Positions 38,213-49,169 of a DNA stretch of 64,000 nt are shown piece by piece. The stretch covers positions 4,650,001-4,714,000 of the forward strand of contig NC_051100.1 in assembly GCF_901709675.1 (NCBI RefSeq), given 5' to 3'. The stretch's first letter is position 1. Every line of letters starts with the position of its first letter. The position numbers and the translations under genes were made by a program. This DNA comes from Syngnathus acus. Taxonomy: Eukaryota; Chordata; Actinopteri; Syngnathiformes; Syngnathidae. Under the pieces are notes generated by a model that had not been told where the DNA came from, did not search any database, and saw only the letters and a list, made by a program, of their open reading frames with translations.

Positions 38213-39520
38213 CCTTCCTTTGGAATTTATTCTAAAGTTGTATGACGTAGCAGCAGCGCTCGCTCCAAATACTTTTTTCACTATTTGATCACCCGATCTC
38301 TTGTTAAACGTGTGCCCCACATGCTCGTTTGTGTCACGTGAGTCATTATCAGCATTTAAGAATTCATTTGATTGTTAACATTCTAATCTGCCTTGGAGTG
38401 CTGGTTAATTGATTAATTGATTGGTGGGAATAGAGGTGAGCTGTGCCTGTCTGTAGGGGGGCGGGGTTGCCCCCACCCATCATCACGCATCACTGTGGTG
38501 TTGGCGGGACAGCTGCAGGGCTGCAATGGCCACATGATGCCTGTTTGACTTGCTTCTAAGGGAGGCCCAGACACATTACAAATGGCCGCCTTTAATCATG
38601 GTGTCAGTAGCCTTCACTTACAACATGAATGCATCAGGCTGGGCTGGAGGGCAAGGATGGGCCAAGGTAAGACCGGCAGGTGATTCTGGTGATGTCAGAA
38701 CTGTGTTGATTATCAGGATTAGGATTTAACGGCATATCATAACAACCCCAAAAGAAAGTCAAAACTTTTGTAATTGCCTATAGATGCCACAAGATGGCGG
38801 TAAATTACTTTATCCATCAGACAAGACTAGATTTAATGAACCTCCTGGCCTCAGTTCAATGAAGTAGCTTTCGCTGTAGCATAAGAATATTTTAGTGCCA
38901 CTCAAAAAATCACGCTAAGGTACAACAGAACTATTAAAATGATTAATGCAACCCTCCCAGTCTTTAAGTAGAGTCACCACTATCCTCAGTGAATCAATAA
39001 GATGCAATAATATTAGTCCCGTGAGTATTGTTACATTGACTGTCTACATGTGTTGCCCCACTGTTTGTGTTCCGATATCAATTGCCGATAGAAACAGCAA
39101 CTATCTGTGCTAAATGCAAGCTCACCAATGGCATTTTCCATTGTATGTTAGCATTAAGCTAGTGGGGGCATTCTTAGGGCAAAGTTGTTGGATTGTTTCA
39201 CATCAAGTGTAATTCTTTCGCTCCTGTATTGAATTTGATTGGATAGTACCGGTAGAATTTCTAATTTGAGTGCAAATATTGAAATAAACCCCAATTGTGC
39301 AAAGTGAGATTATTTCAACCTGGAGACAGACGTAGGACGTATATGTTGTCATGCTGCTCATGTTTTATGGGTGGGGTGGGGGCAAACGTTAGGGACCACG
39401 CAGCTCCACCCCTCTTCATGCCCCCCCACCCCATTGCTGGCTCTCCATCATGATGATGGGTGGCGTCTTGCCAGCTTTTACCTACCGCAACAAGCGAACA
39501 AGAGCATCCTTATTTGGAAG
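38213..39520. other. hmx2-hmx3 intergenic, left part
   Basis: No gene. The piece at 38345-38440 ('gctggttaattgattaattg') is a weak regulatory candidate; the rest is unremarkable. Faint similarity to 47.75 kb may begin near 39401 (cagctccac, offset 8358). Confidence 0.3.
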
Positions 39521-39529
39521 AAGGAAGCT

Positions 39530-40020
39530 GGGGCAGATGAAGTTATGGCGCACTTTGATGTGGAAATCAAGCCTCGCTAAATATTAAACAACACGCGTGG
39601 ATTATGATCGATGACTTGTCCGGCATCAAGAAAAAGGAAATTACCCGAGAAAATGATATCGATAAATTTTCTAAGTATAAACGTTGATTAAGTTTCGATT
39701 TTCATTCAAGAAAGAATGGGGCCCTGCTCTTTTCTTTTTCTCCCCCCCCCCCCCTTCCTTCCTCGTGTGGGTGTGAGAGAGAGTTGTAAATGCAAGCGGA
39801 GCCCCGGAGGTGCACCATTTATGTAATGTGAGTGTGGAAATGAACTGGGTAATTTATTGGAAAACACAAAGTCAGGAAGATTGGATCAGCACCGCCTATC
39901 CAAGGGCTCCTATCCATCAAGTTCCAATTAACAAGCTAACCATTGACTTTTAATGGCTTTCCAATCTACTGCCCTGATAGACTCATCAATTCCTAGGGGA
40001 GAAATTAAGAAAATCGACCG
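39530..40020. promoter_or_regulatory. Paralogous non-coding element A, upstream of hmx2
   Basis: This block aligns along its length with 47891-48425, upstream of hmx3, in the same order and orientation. Blocks, counted by eye: cagatgaag and aatcaa at 39534-39590 (offset about 8360); 39662-39702, 35 of 41 identical (offset 8377); 39837-39862, 23 of 26 (offset 8396); 39951-40017, 52 of 67 without a gap (offset 8405). Shared words include taatggctttccaat, tgatagact and ttaagaaaatcga. It is non-coding: frames differ between the copies and have stops. It starts 1.9 kb upstream of the hmx2 ATG. Best reading: an enhancer duplicated with the Hmx gene. Confidence 0.85.
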
Positions 40021-42660
40021 CCAAACGCCTCCTCTATACCCCCCCCCCCCCCCCCGCCCAACCCGCTCCACGCCTTCCTCCCTCCCTCCCTCCCTGCGGC
40101 GCGCCGATGTCATTCTTCACGGCAACTATATGTCAAATTAAAAACACAATTAAAATTTAAACTGTTCCAATCAGACGCGACCTCGCAACCTATGTTTCAC
40201 TTAATGGAACCTTGATGAAAATCGGATGTTCGCCTTCCATCACGTGGCGAGTTGGGTGCAAACAAGGCCGCGTGCGCGCGCGCACCCGCTATATGTTTAT
40301 AATGAGCGTGCGCGGAGAAGAAGGGATAAATCACCTCTGATTTTTGTGCGTAAATCCACGTGGCGTTCGCAATTACGCACGCATGTTTGAGGCAAAATAC
40401 TGACAACGTCTGACATTTTGCACGATGGTGAATTCAGATGTGTAGTTTGCATCAATGTAATAAATCGCATCAACTTCATTTCAACAAGAATATGTTGACT
40501 TTACAGCCAACATAATTGCAAACATCTCTCCAACAAAAGCTTTGGCTGCCCTAAAAATTATCAATACGACTTAAATCCCCCCCAAATGTCCGATCAAGTA
40601 CATTAATAGGATTTGTGTGTGTGTGTGTGGGGGGGGGGGGGATTATCGAGTGGTAATTTTATTTCCAATTTATGCGCCCACATCAAGGTCATCATCAGGC
40701 AGAGTTGCGCCCGCTGGTCTGACTTAACGCCCGCAATGTGCACGCATGCATGCATGCAGACGTGAACGGTCGATAGGCGTTGCCCTCCGTGTGTGCACGC
40801 GCGCCAGAGGAAAGGAATAATGCGGGCTCTTTAATCCATTCGTTTGCGGAGTGTGCGTGGCGTGCGCGCTAAAGGTGCACATCGATAGCAATGATGATGG
40901 CGACGATCGGATCGGAGGGAGCATATTGTCTGTTGATGAGGTCATCATGCGCGGCAGACTGAGTCGTTTGGAGCATTATTAGTGGGGTCATTAATAGGTT
41001 GCAGTCTACAGATGTCCACGCCAAATGGACAATACTTGAGTTGAAGTATGACACGCAAGCACGCCATCTTCATCTTAAAGGGACAGTGCAACATTTCGCG
41101 TCTGCACGTCGATTCATTCATTGACTATACCGTATGATGGCCTTTCATAGAATTATGATTCTTGTTTTATATAGTTGGTCAATATAGCTATAGTCGGAAT
41201 TTCTGCTTTTGATTATTTATTTAAGAATAGTTTAATTAAAATAAAAACGTTGAATAATTAAAACGGGATGAAATGCTTATTTGCATTAATAAGAATATTG
41301 TTAACAAATTCATTTTAAAAAAGCTAAGTCGGCATGGCTGGCTGATTGAATATGAAAGTAACTGTCTTGCATAAAAAAACAAACTGCAGTAAAATATAAA
41401 ATTATTGTCTTTGAAATAGAATGAATTAAATTGCAAGATAAAATAACATTATGAATGTTTTTGTCCTGAATTTCATGAGTTTCTTAAATTATTCACACGT
41501 ACACAAACGCACACACACGCACGTACCACGCACGCGCGCATACAAGGAGTTCGTTGGCTGCTGTTTCGTGGCATCAAGTGTCCGATGACACTTGTAGGAT
41601 CATGTGTGTTACAAAGTAGCAGCTCAATAATTCATCTCTTATATACTTTGAAATATTAGACATGCTCTTCAACATTTTTGTGTTTCATCATCAACTGCAA
41701 ATGTGGTTGGAATCGTTCCAATAATAATAATAATAACAATAAAATCTGTCTAATATGAATATATTTCTTTATCCAATTTTATTTGTTAAGAATAAAGATG
41801 TTCTGCTGAATAAACGAAGATGTGCAACACAGTCAATACACACACGCACACACACACGCACACACAGTGATGCCCTCTCTTGTGACTACATTATAGGCGA
41901 TTATTTTGATAATATGGTGGTAATTACGCATCTAATTGAAGGGACCTTAATATGCAAAATGTTTTTTTTTCTTCAATCCACCTGCCCATTATGAAAAATT
42001 GAAGGGAATTATAATAAAACATCTCTAGCGCAGCAATGTGGAAATGAAAAATAATGGGGGAGATATATAAGGGAATGTCTTCCATTTATTTCACCACGTG
42101 GTTCATCAATACAATATCAAAAGAAACGATGTTTTTTCTGTACAAAGAAACAAAACAAAAGTCGCCAGTCTCATTGTTAATTAAATATATACATTTACAA
42201 CTTTATACATCAAAATTAAAAACTAACCCTAATGACACAAATCAACAATCACAGTCATGTACAGTTGGGAGTGTCTTGATTGTCACCCGTCACGAGCTCT
42301 TTGTCAGAACAAATCAAGTCAAATGTACAAAATATTATTGTTTGGAATGATGTATTGCACATGATGAGAACAAACGAAAATGTAGTGTTTTATGAACAAG
42401 ACTTATTTTGGACTCTAAACAACAACTAAATATTGAAGAAATAAAAAAATAGACACTCTTTAGGCAGTGTTAGCAGGTACTCCTGAGATGATGAGAATAA
42501 TAATAATAATCATAATAATAATGTGGTTGAATTGTCGGATCACATGTAAACCCTTAGAGGTCCCTGCAGGCCTTTCAGTGTTTTTCTTGCGTGTTTCTTT
42601 ATCGAGTATAAAAATAGTTTGTTTTTGTTTGTTTGTTTTTTATCCTCGGGTTTGTTTGTT
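40021..42660. other. hmx2-hmx3 intergenic, right part
   Basis: No gene. Candidate pieces: 40150-40420, 40855-41060 ('gcattattagtggggtcattaa') and 41885-42010 ('ggtggtaattacgcatctaattg'). Microsatellites: GT/G runs at 40613-40641, TGCA at 40743-40758, CA/CG-rich at 41497-41540 and 41838-41869, AAT at 42495-42523. 42060-42660 is AT-rich and probably contains the hmx3 3' UTR. Confidence 0.35.
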
Positions 42661-42664
42661 TTTT

Positions 42665-44364
42665 TCACACGGGTCTGAGGAGCGGCACGGAGGTGACGAT
42701 GGGGTGCGAGTAGTAGACGCCCGGGTGCGGGAAGGTGAGCAGTGGCTGACTGGTGGGCACGCTGGACGGGGCGGCGCCCGCCGCGCCCTCCGCCGCCGCC
42801 GAGTTCTCGTGGTAGAGGATGGGCACCCGCACGATCCTCTGCGCGGCGGCGTGGCTCAGGTTGGCCGCCTCCAGCTCGGCCGCCAGCTGGCGCTTCCACT
42901 TGTTGCGCCGGTTTTGGAACCAGATCTTCACCTGCGTCTCGGTCAGGTGCAGCGAAGCGGCCAGGCCGGCGCGCTCCGAGCTGCTCAGGTAGCGCTTCAT
43001 GTCGAAAGTGGACTCCAGCTGGAAGACTTGGCTGCGAGAGAACACGGTGCGGGTCTTCTTCTTGCGGCACGGCTTCTTGTCGCCACCGCCGCCGTCGTCG
43101 TCGCGCTTCTTCCAGTCGTCCAGCTCGTCTTTCTTAGCCTCGTCCGAGTCGCTTTCCTCCAGGATGATCTCGTCGCCGCTTTTACTGGCCGCGCGCTCGT
43201 CGTCGTCGTCGTTGTCGTCTTTGGTCTCACGTTCGGACTTGAGCAGCAGCTCCGGAGAGTCCCGGTCCGTGCCCGATGTCGGGGACGAGTCCCTGGTTGG
43301 CAGCTTCTCTGCAGCGGCTGCATGCGGGAATAGTCACGGCGGAGTTAATGCCGGGAAGTTTTTTTCTTTTAATATATACTTCATTTAGATCACATTTTAT
43401 AAATTTAATTACTGTACAAACAAGACTTTAATCACCAAGTGATGGAAACGAGGCAGATAAACACGCAGTCCGAAACACACGATGGCTGCAAAATATATTC
43501 TTATTATGGAGCCAAATAAACTTTTATTCACTTCTCTATTAATCTTAGCAAATATTTTAATCATCCTGACATAAAAACTCGTCCCCAAAAATGCCTTTGC
43601 CGACACCTTTCAACCCCAAAACAGACGCTAAAGGCAGGTGGCCCAAGCAGACGCGTTTCATTATCACCTGCATGCAACTTATTAATATTAGCAATATGAT
43701 AATGCAGCAATGTTCTGATGGAGGTCCACTTTTCAATTTCAAAATAGCGTTTGCAATATATATTTTTTGCACTGTATGAACACGCTCCTAAATCGCATTG
43801 CCTTGTATATATTTTTTCAACTTTTTGGGGAAACATGAAAAAAAAAAAACATTAAACAGCAACAGTCTAGTTGTGCCAATTTTACATTTTCTGATTACTT
43901 GAAGCTGAATTACCCTGAATATAGAACAAATATAGGAATTGATGTAATCATATTTTGAATACCTTGATGGAGGCAGATGGCTCTCTTATCTATTTTATCT
44001 AATCTTTTCCATTTGATCTAATCTTCCCTTCGGTCTTCTTACCTTCACTTCTGTGGATGTGCGCGGAGGAGTTGAGCGCGTAGGGGTACCACCAGGCCGA
44101 GGTGCGCTCCAGGTAGTGTGCGGGCAGAGTGAAGCGCTGCGCCGGCAGCTCGAATCGAGGGAAGCCGAAGTCGGCCATCTGCGACAGGGAGAAGCCTCCG
44201 GCAGCCTCCAGGGCCGCCCGCTGGGCCGCCAGCGCCGTCGACGAATGCAGCAGCAGCGGCGGCGGTAGCTTGGGCTTGCTGGGCGGCTTGCTGTCGCAGT
44301 TGAGCAGGTTCTTGATGAAGAAGGGCGAGTCTTTGGCCGGAGCCTCCTGCGTGGTCTCGGGCAT
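42665..44364 (-). CDS. hmx3: Homeobox protein HMX3 (Nkx5-1)
   Basis: A nuclear NK-like homeodomain transcription factor needed for inner ear (vestibular), lateral line and hypothalamic development in vertebrates. Exon 1 is 44043-44364 (ATG at 44362-44364, donor agtgaag|gtaag). Exon 2 is 42665 to 43317, or to 43308 with an alternative acceptor. The join is phase 1, giving 324 (or 321) residues. An Eh1-like FFIKNLL lies at 15-21, the conserved block [11 protein letters not shown]...AHYLER..AWWYPY at 68-95, an acidic stretch with [10 protein letters not shown] at 156-165, and the homeodomain at 193-252 with IWFQNRR. The C-terminus [10 protein letters not shown]...[15 protein letters not shown]...PLLRPV is HMX3-specific. 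It is transcribed toward hmx2, as in human. The 288-codon plus-strand frame over exon 2 is an antisense shadow of GC-rich codons. Confidence 0.97.
43318..44042 (-). other. hmx3: hmx3 intron
   Basis: A 725-base AT-rich intron at the same phase and equivalent protein position as that of hmx2, showing common origin. No regulatory block stands out. Confidence 0.85.
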
Positions 44365-44860
44365 GGCGGCAGAGGCTTGTTTTGTGTTGTCTCGTTTTTG
44401 TTTTCTTTTGTTTTGTATTGCTTTGCTTTTGCTTGGCGGTGAAATCAAACTAGAGAGACGGAAGGTGGTGCGGGGGCAGCGGGAGCGTGCGCAGGCGTGC
44501 CAGATGGATCATCCCGGGGCTCGAACGCCGAACTGCGAGCCGCTGTGCAGAGGCGCGTGATGCTAATGACAAAATAAAAATGTCATCCAAGTTAAATGCG
44601 GAAAGTACAGGCGATTGCGCTCGCACAATGGCAAATGGGATTAAGGCAGAGACTTTGAGGAGGGAGGAGAGAAAGAGGGAGGGAGAGAGAGAGAGGACAT
44701 CCTCCCCTCTTTGGCTGCAGAGTATGCGTGCGCGTGCACGCGGCGCGCGTGTGTGTCTCCCTGTTATTGCTCTCATAAAGTCCCGTTAGGCAGCAAATGA
44801 GCAGCAGGCTGTTAACGCCAACATGGAAGGAGGTTTACAGCTCAACGCAAAACACTCACT
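44365..44860 (-). promoter_or_regulatory. hmx3: hmx3 5' UTR and promoter-proximal region
   Basis: GC/CpG-rich with GA-rich repeats (44655-44700) and alternating CG/TG (44725-44756). No clear TATA element. The role is inferred from position before the ATG. Confidence 0.4.
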
Positions 44861-47190
44861 GGTCACTTCATTAGGTACAGCGGAACCCTCCAAAGTGTGC
44901 ATTCTTTAGAATGATAATGATCCGTTTTGATTGGCAATGGCAGAGAGGCGTTAACTTCACTATTATTGTGGCTTAAATGAGAAATGTTACCTTACAAGAG
45001 GGTCAAAATGTTAAAAATGCAAATACAACAGTAATAACAAAAACATGAATTTAAAAAAGTGATGTATATTTTTTTATTGTTGTCGTTTGTAAAGGCAGAA
45101 TATGGTGCAGGTGTTCTGTGTGACTGGTTAGTGGACACATACTTTTAATTCACCCAACCGCTCAAATGCTGTGTTTTCATTAAGTGCAACAGTGAGTAAT
45201 ATGCTAAAAAAATATTAGAACTTCTGAATTTGAATAAAAAAAAACTATTTAATCTAAGTAAAATACTGTATATTATGCTACTCGTCCTTAAAATAGTTGA
45301 GATTGTACTAATCAAAAAAATGGCCACCCACTTTTACTGAGTTGCACTAAAGGCCGATTAGATTCATATTAATAATCCATTGATTTTTTTTTTTTAACTA
45401 GAGTGAGGGCCACTTTCAAGGTTACACGGTCATTTATTCCTTTCCAATCGATGTGCTTAATTCATTCGTCGGATTGGGGCTCGTTGTTGTAAATGTGCTA
45501 TGAATATTCGCTCATTGATATTAATTGACTTGTTTAAAAAAAAAAAAAAAGAGGAAAAAAAGCACTAGTGGACGAGGTGGATGGGGAAGAGCGATGAGAC
45601 AGCGCCCTCTGTGGGCTGAAAAGAGGAATTGTCAGTTGTGGACGTGGAGATCAGTAATAGAATAACTAGATTAAAAAAAAAAGAGAGAGGGATGTTTGCT
45701 TCACAAATTGTATAAATTGAAGTCATGGAATGGAAATAATATGCATTTACAGGATTTATATAGATGTTATTGGAAATTGACCTGAAACTCAAAGGAGCAA
45801 TAGCATAGCTACAAATCCGTTTAGCTTAATGCTAACAATGAAAAAAAAAAAACGCCGCAGATGGGCTAATGAATAGCTTCGTTGTCTCTGTCGTAACACA
45901 GACGATATTTTTATTTGAACACAAACGGTGGAGCAACACTTGTAGATTGTAGAATATATAACACTCACAGGATAATATTCTTTATCCTCTGTGAAGAATG
46001 ACAAATATGACTATTTTGACCGCTACTTTAGGATGAACAATTAATTTCAATTGTATCTTTCTTTTGGATTTTGTCTTGATGGCACAAGAAAATCCACTGA
46101 GGCTAAAAGTTGAAATCCGCTGCACTGTGTGAATAGTCCTAAATAATTCTGGCCTCTCTCAGATAGCTGCATTGATTCCAAAGGCGTGCGCTGCATCGGC
46201 GTCGAGCAGGCGGGCCTCTGGCTCCTGCTCCATAAGTCTATTTTTGTTGCTCCTCAGGTAGGTTAGCGTGACTTTTGATTTTATTTATTTCAAAGCGGCC
46301 AGGTATTGATTATTTGGCAGAGAGGTGGGGAGAAAAAAATGACAAATGGCAGCGGCGAATGACACGGTCAGCAGGTTCTATTAGAGAAATGATAGTGTTG
46401 CCGGCGCTTTGTTAAAAGCTCCAGTTTAGATACTTTATAGGTTTACATCCATCACGTTCTAATGACCTGTTTGATGAAAAACACGCGCTTGGCTGACAAC
46501 GGCCGCGTGCAGCCAACTTCGCAGTGTAATTGCCCCCATATTAAATATAGATTTTTGTTTTGATATCTTGTGAGAATTCCTCCTGTGGGTGATGGGGGAA
46601 AAATGTGGCCTGAGCTTGAGAAGGAGAAAAAAAAAACGGGGGAGTATGATGTTCTTATAATGGAACAATATGAGTGGAGTGCTTTAGTAGGACTGGCGCA
46701 GAAAGTATTCAGATGCATCAAAAGGAAAACATGATGTGATTTACATTTTGTCCTAAAAAAGGAAAATATAAGTTGCTTCATAGCAGAAAAGACCAAAATG
46801 TTATGTTTGGTAGACTTTTTGTGAATACACTTATTCTTATTTTTAAAATTCATAAAAGGTCTTAAAGATGTTTTGCTAAAGTCGGACTCCAATTACTATA
46901 CTTTTTTAACATATGTACATATTTATACATTTGAAATTTTAATAGTATTTTTGTTGTTTTCTCGCAACAGGTGAGCCAGGCTGACATTATGTTTGAAGCC
47001 AGAAAATATGAAAAAGAAAAAAAAAAGATACATATAAATAAACAAGTTTGTAGTCCCAAAAACAAGAGTTACAACGTTTGTTCCGGCAGCTCCCAAAGCT
47101 TTTTTTTTTTATCCCTTCAAATAATGATAGCTTATTTTAACAGGTCCATCCATATCACGGACAAGCTTGTATGTCTCTGTGCTCTTGTCG
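44861..47190. other. hmx3-ikzf5 intergenic, first part
   Basis: AT-rich with A/T runs. Possible regulatory pieces: 45420-45535 ('tccaatcgatgtgcttaatt', 'attgatattaattgac') and 46140-46440. The 146-codon minus frame at 46452-46892 lacks recognisable domains and is not called. No trace of acadsb exons was noticed. Confidence 0.35.
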
Positions 47191-47199
47191 ACAATCAGT

Positions 47200-47700
47200 G
47201 AAGTTGACAAAAATGGCCGCTTCCGCAGTGGCTGCGACATCGATTGCAAAACGCCACGTGCCCCCTTTGTCCTTCTTGCACTTTTAACTGGCCGCTCCTA
47301 TCGGGACGAGCCATTAAACCCGTGAAGGCCACGCCGAGATTGCTTCGATTCAAGTATTGCATTTAACTTGTAAAGGAATTGGTGGCCCTCCGCTGACCCG
47401 GCGCGCTTTAATTGGGATTTTGCGCCGATCGATTGGCGAGTGGCCGAGCGAATCTTGAATTACGGCCCGATTAGCTTCTAGCTTGGCGTCTCGCGCCAGC
47501 CAGTCGAAAGTGCTCGATGTCTCGGCGGGCTAAAAAACCGCTTCGGCTCGATAGCAGGAAATCCGATTACTTCCCGCGGAAACGGCCCCAAAAAATTGAA
47601 TTTCATCTGTTTTTGAAGATTTTTCCGCCATCTCGCTCGCTTGTGTCATGCCAATAAACAAGGGCAAAAAAAATGTTCCGATCAGCACGGCACTGAGAAG
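47200..47700. promoter_or_regulatory. Candidate enhancer-like block
   Basis: About 500 bases of balanced sequence ('gagccattaaacccg', 'gcgctttaattggg', 'cttgaattacggcccgatta', 'aatccgattacttcc') directly before the paralogous element. Repeated ATTA/TAATT cores and no frame. Inferred. Confidence 0.35.
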
Positions 47701-47890
47701 CGTTCAAACGGGCAGGCGGACGAGCGTGCCATCAATAAAGCAATTTCTGGTGTCATAACAGCTCCACAGTTGCCCAAGCCAACCTTTCCCAAACTTTTCC
47801 CGCTGCCCCGCCATTAGAGCCGCGCCTTGTGAATTTAATGGATTCTGTACAAATAATATTCCGCCATAATGGAAAAGGTTGAAGTCAGCC

Positions 47891-48425
47891 AAGACAGATG
47901 AAGCCATAAACACGTATAATTGAGAATCAAAGACCGATAAATTTTAAACTGCGAGCCGTTCTCTCTTTTTAGATGATGATCTATGTGGCGGCGGAGGCGG
48001 CGGGAAAATGGAAGAGATTATGAAGGGAAATTATAACAATAAATTTTCTAAACATACACCTTGATTATGCTTCGATTTTTCCGAGGGGTGGAGGGCGCAG
48101 GAAGGGAAAGGCTGGGCCGGCTGATGGCTGGCTGGTAAAATGGCGCCATAAAATAGGCCGGCTGCTCTTTTGCCTGCAGAGCGTCGGCATGCCCGGAGGT
48201 GCAGTGCCCCCCCCCCCTTCCACTAAATGGGGGAAATGAATTGTGTAATTTATTGCAAGCGTGCACACAGTGAGATTAGATCAGCATATCCCATCAGAGG
48301 AACAACAATCAATCAGCCTCTAGTTAACAGCTTGAAACACATAAAGCAGGCCACCTAATGGCTTTCCAATTGAACAGATTGATAGACTTATCCGCTCCTA
48401 AGGGATGAATTAAGAAAATCGAGTA
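47891..48425. promoter_or_regulatory. Paralogous non-coding element B, upstream of hmx3
   Basis: The partner of 39530-40020. Matching blocks in order: 47895-47950, 48039-48079, 48233-48258 and 48356-48422. Each copy also has its own low-complexity insert (C-rich at 48207-48218 here). The strongest words are gtaatttattg, agatcagc-like sequence, taatggctttccaat and gaattaagaaaatcga. It starts 3.5 kb upstream of the hmx3 ATG. Interpreted as the duplicated Hmx enhancer. From memory, Hmx-linked elements conserved across vertebrates have been published; whether this is one of them needs alignment. Confidence 0.85.
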
Positions 48426-48539
48426 CTCTCACGCAAGTAATGGCACTTTGGACAGGATCTTTTCACCCTTTTGGCACAGTTGCTATCTTTACTGCTTTCT
48501 ACGACCGCGAGGCTAATCTGAAAATGACAAAAAAAAAAT

Positions 48540-48740
48540 TTTTTTTATATCCGTCAGTTTGAGACGGCACTTGAAGAGCTGATTTGCGATTCAGATGAGG
48601 GCCGAGCTGGAAGTGTGGCACATGTGCGGCCCGAATGGGCTCATTTTAATGACCTGATTATCGCGGGTCATTTGGAAAGTGTGAAATCGAGGGAGCTATT
48701 GAAAGCCACTTAACAATATCAAATGTGACCGGGGTGAGCT
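48540..48740. promoter_or_regulatory. Candidate enhancer-like block
   Basis: Homopolymer-free piece with 'gggctcattttaatgacctg', 'ttatcgcgggtcatttgg' and 'gccacttaacaatatc', just beyond element B. No matching copy was found next to element A. Inferred regulatory. Confidence 0.3.
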
Positions 48741-49026
48741 ACTCAACCAAAAAGCAGAGTTGGGCGGGGGGAAAAAAAAAATGAACTTGTTAGTCTAATA
48801 TCACTTGAAACACGCCATTGATTTTAAGATAAGTAAGCGACTAACAATTGGAAATGATGTGAAGCGGAATCCATTGCGGGACTAGGCACGAGTCTTGTGT
48901 TCTGCAGATCTTAACTTTTGGCCTTGTTGCTTTTCCCTGAATGCGGTCTTGAATTGTGTTCTAGGTTTTGTTCATGGATTATTGGTGGTCCAATCGCAAA
49001 TTCAAAATTTTTCACTAAGCCCATCA

Positions 49027-49161
49027 GAAAATGACATCTCAACCAAATATTTGTCCATTATTTGTCAACAATAATTGTAAATATTTTTCAGGAAATGACA
49101 TCACAACCAAATATTTGTTCATTTTTTTTTGTCAACAGAGGATCATTTTAAATATTTTTCA
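49027..49161. repeat. Tandem duplication of a 64-71 base unit
   Basis: Two adjacent copies start gaaaatgacatc / ggaaatgacatc, share aaccaaatatttgt and gtcaaca, and both end in aaatatttttca. Unit 1 is 49027-49090 and unit 2 is 49091-49161; the second has an expanded T run. Confidence 0.9.
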
Positions 49162-49169
49162 ATCAACAA

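Noticed and set aside
42467-43333. 288-codon plus-strand frame across hmx3 exon 2
   Set aside because: It is antisense to the conserved homeodomain and C-terminus of hmx3. Its Arg/Ala/Val-rich composition is what GC-rich codons give when read backward, with no domain of its own.
46452-46892. 146-codon minus frame between hmx3 and ikzf5
   Set aside because: Considered as a possible acadsb remnant, but it has no acyl-CoA dehydrogenase motifs and is Ser/Phe-rich from AT-rich DNA.
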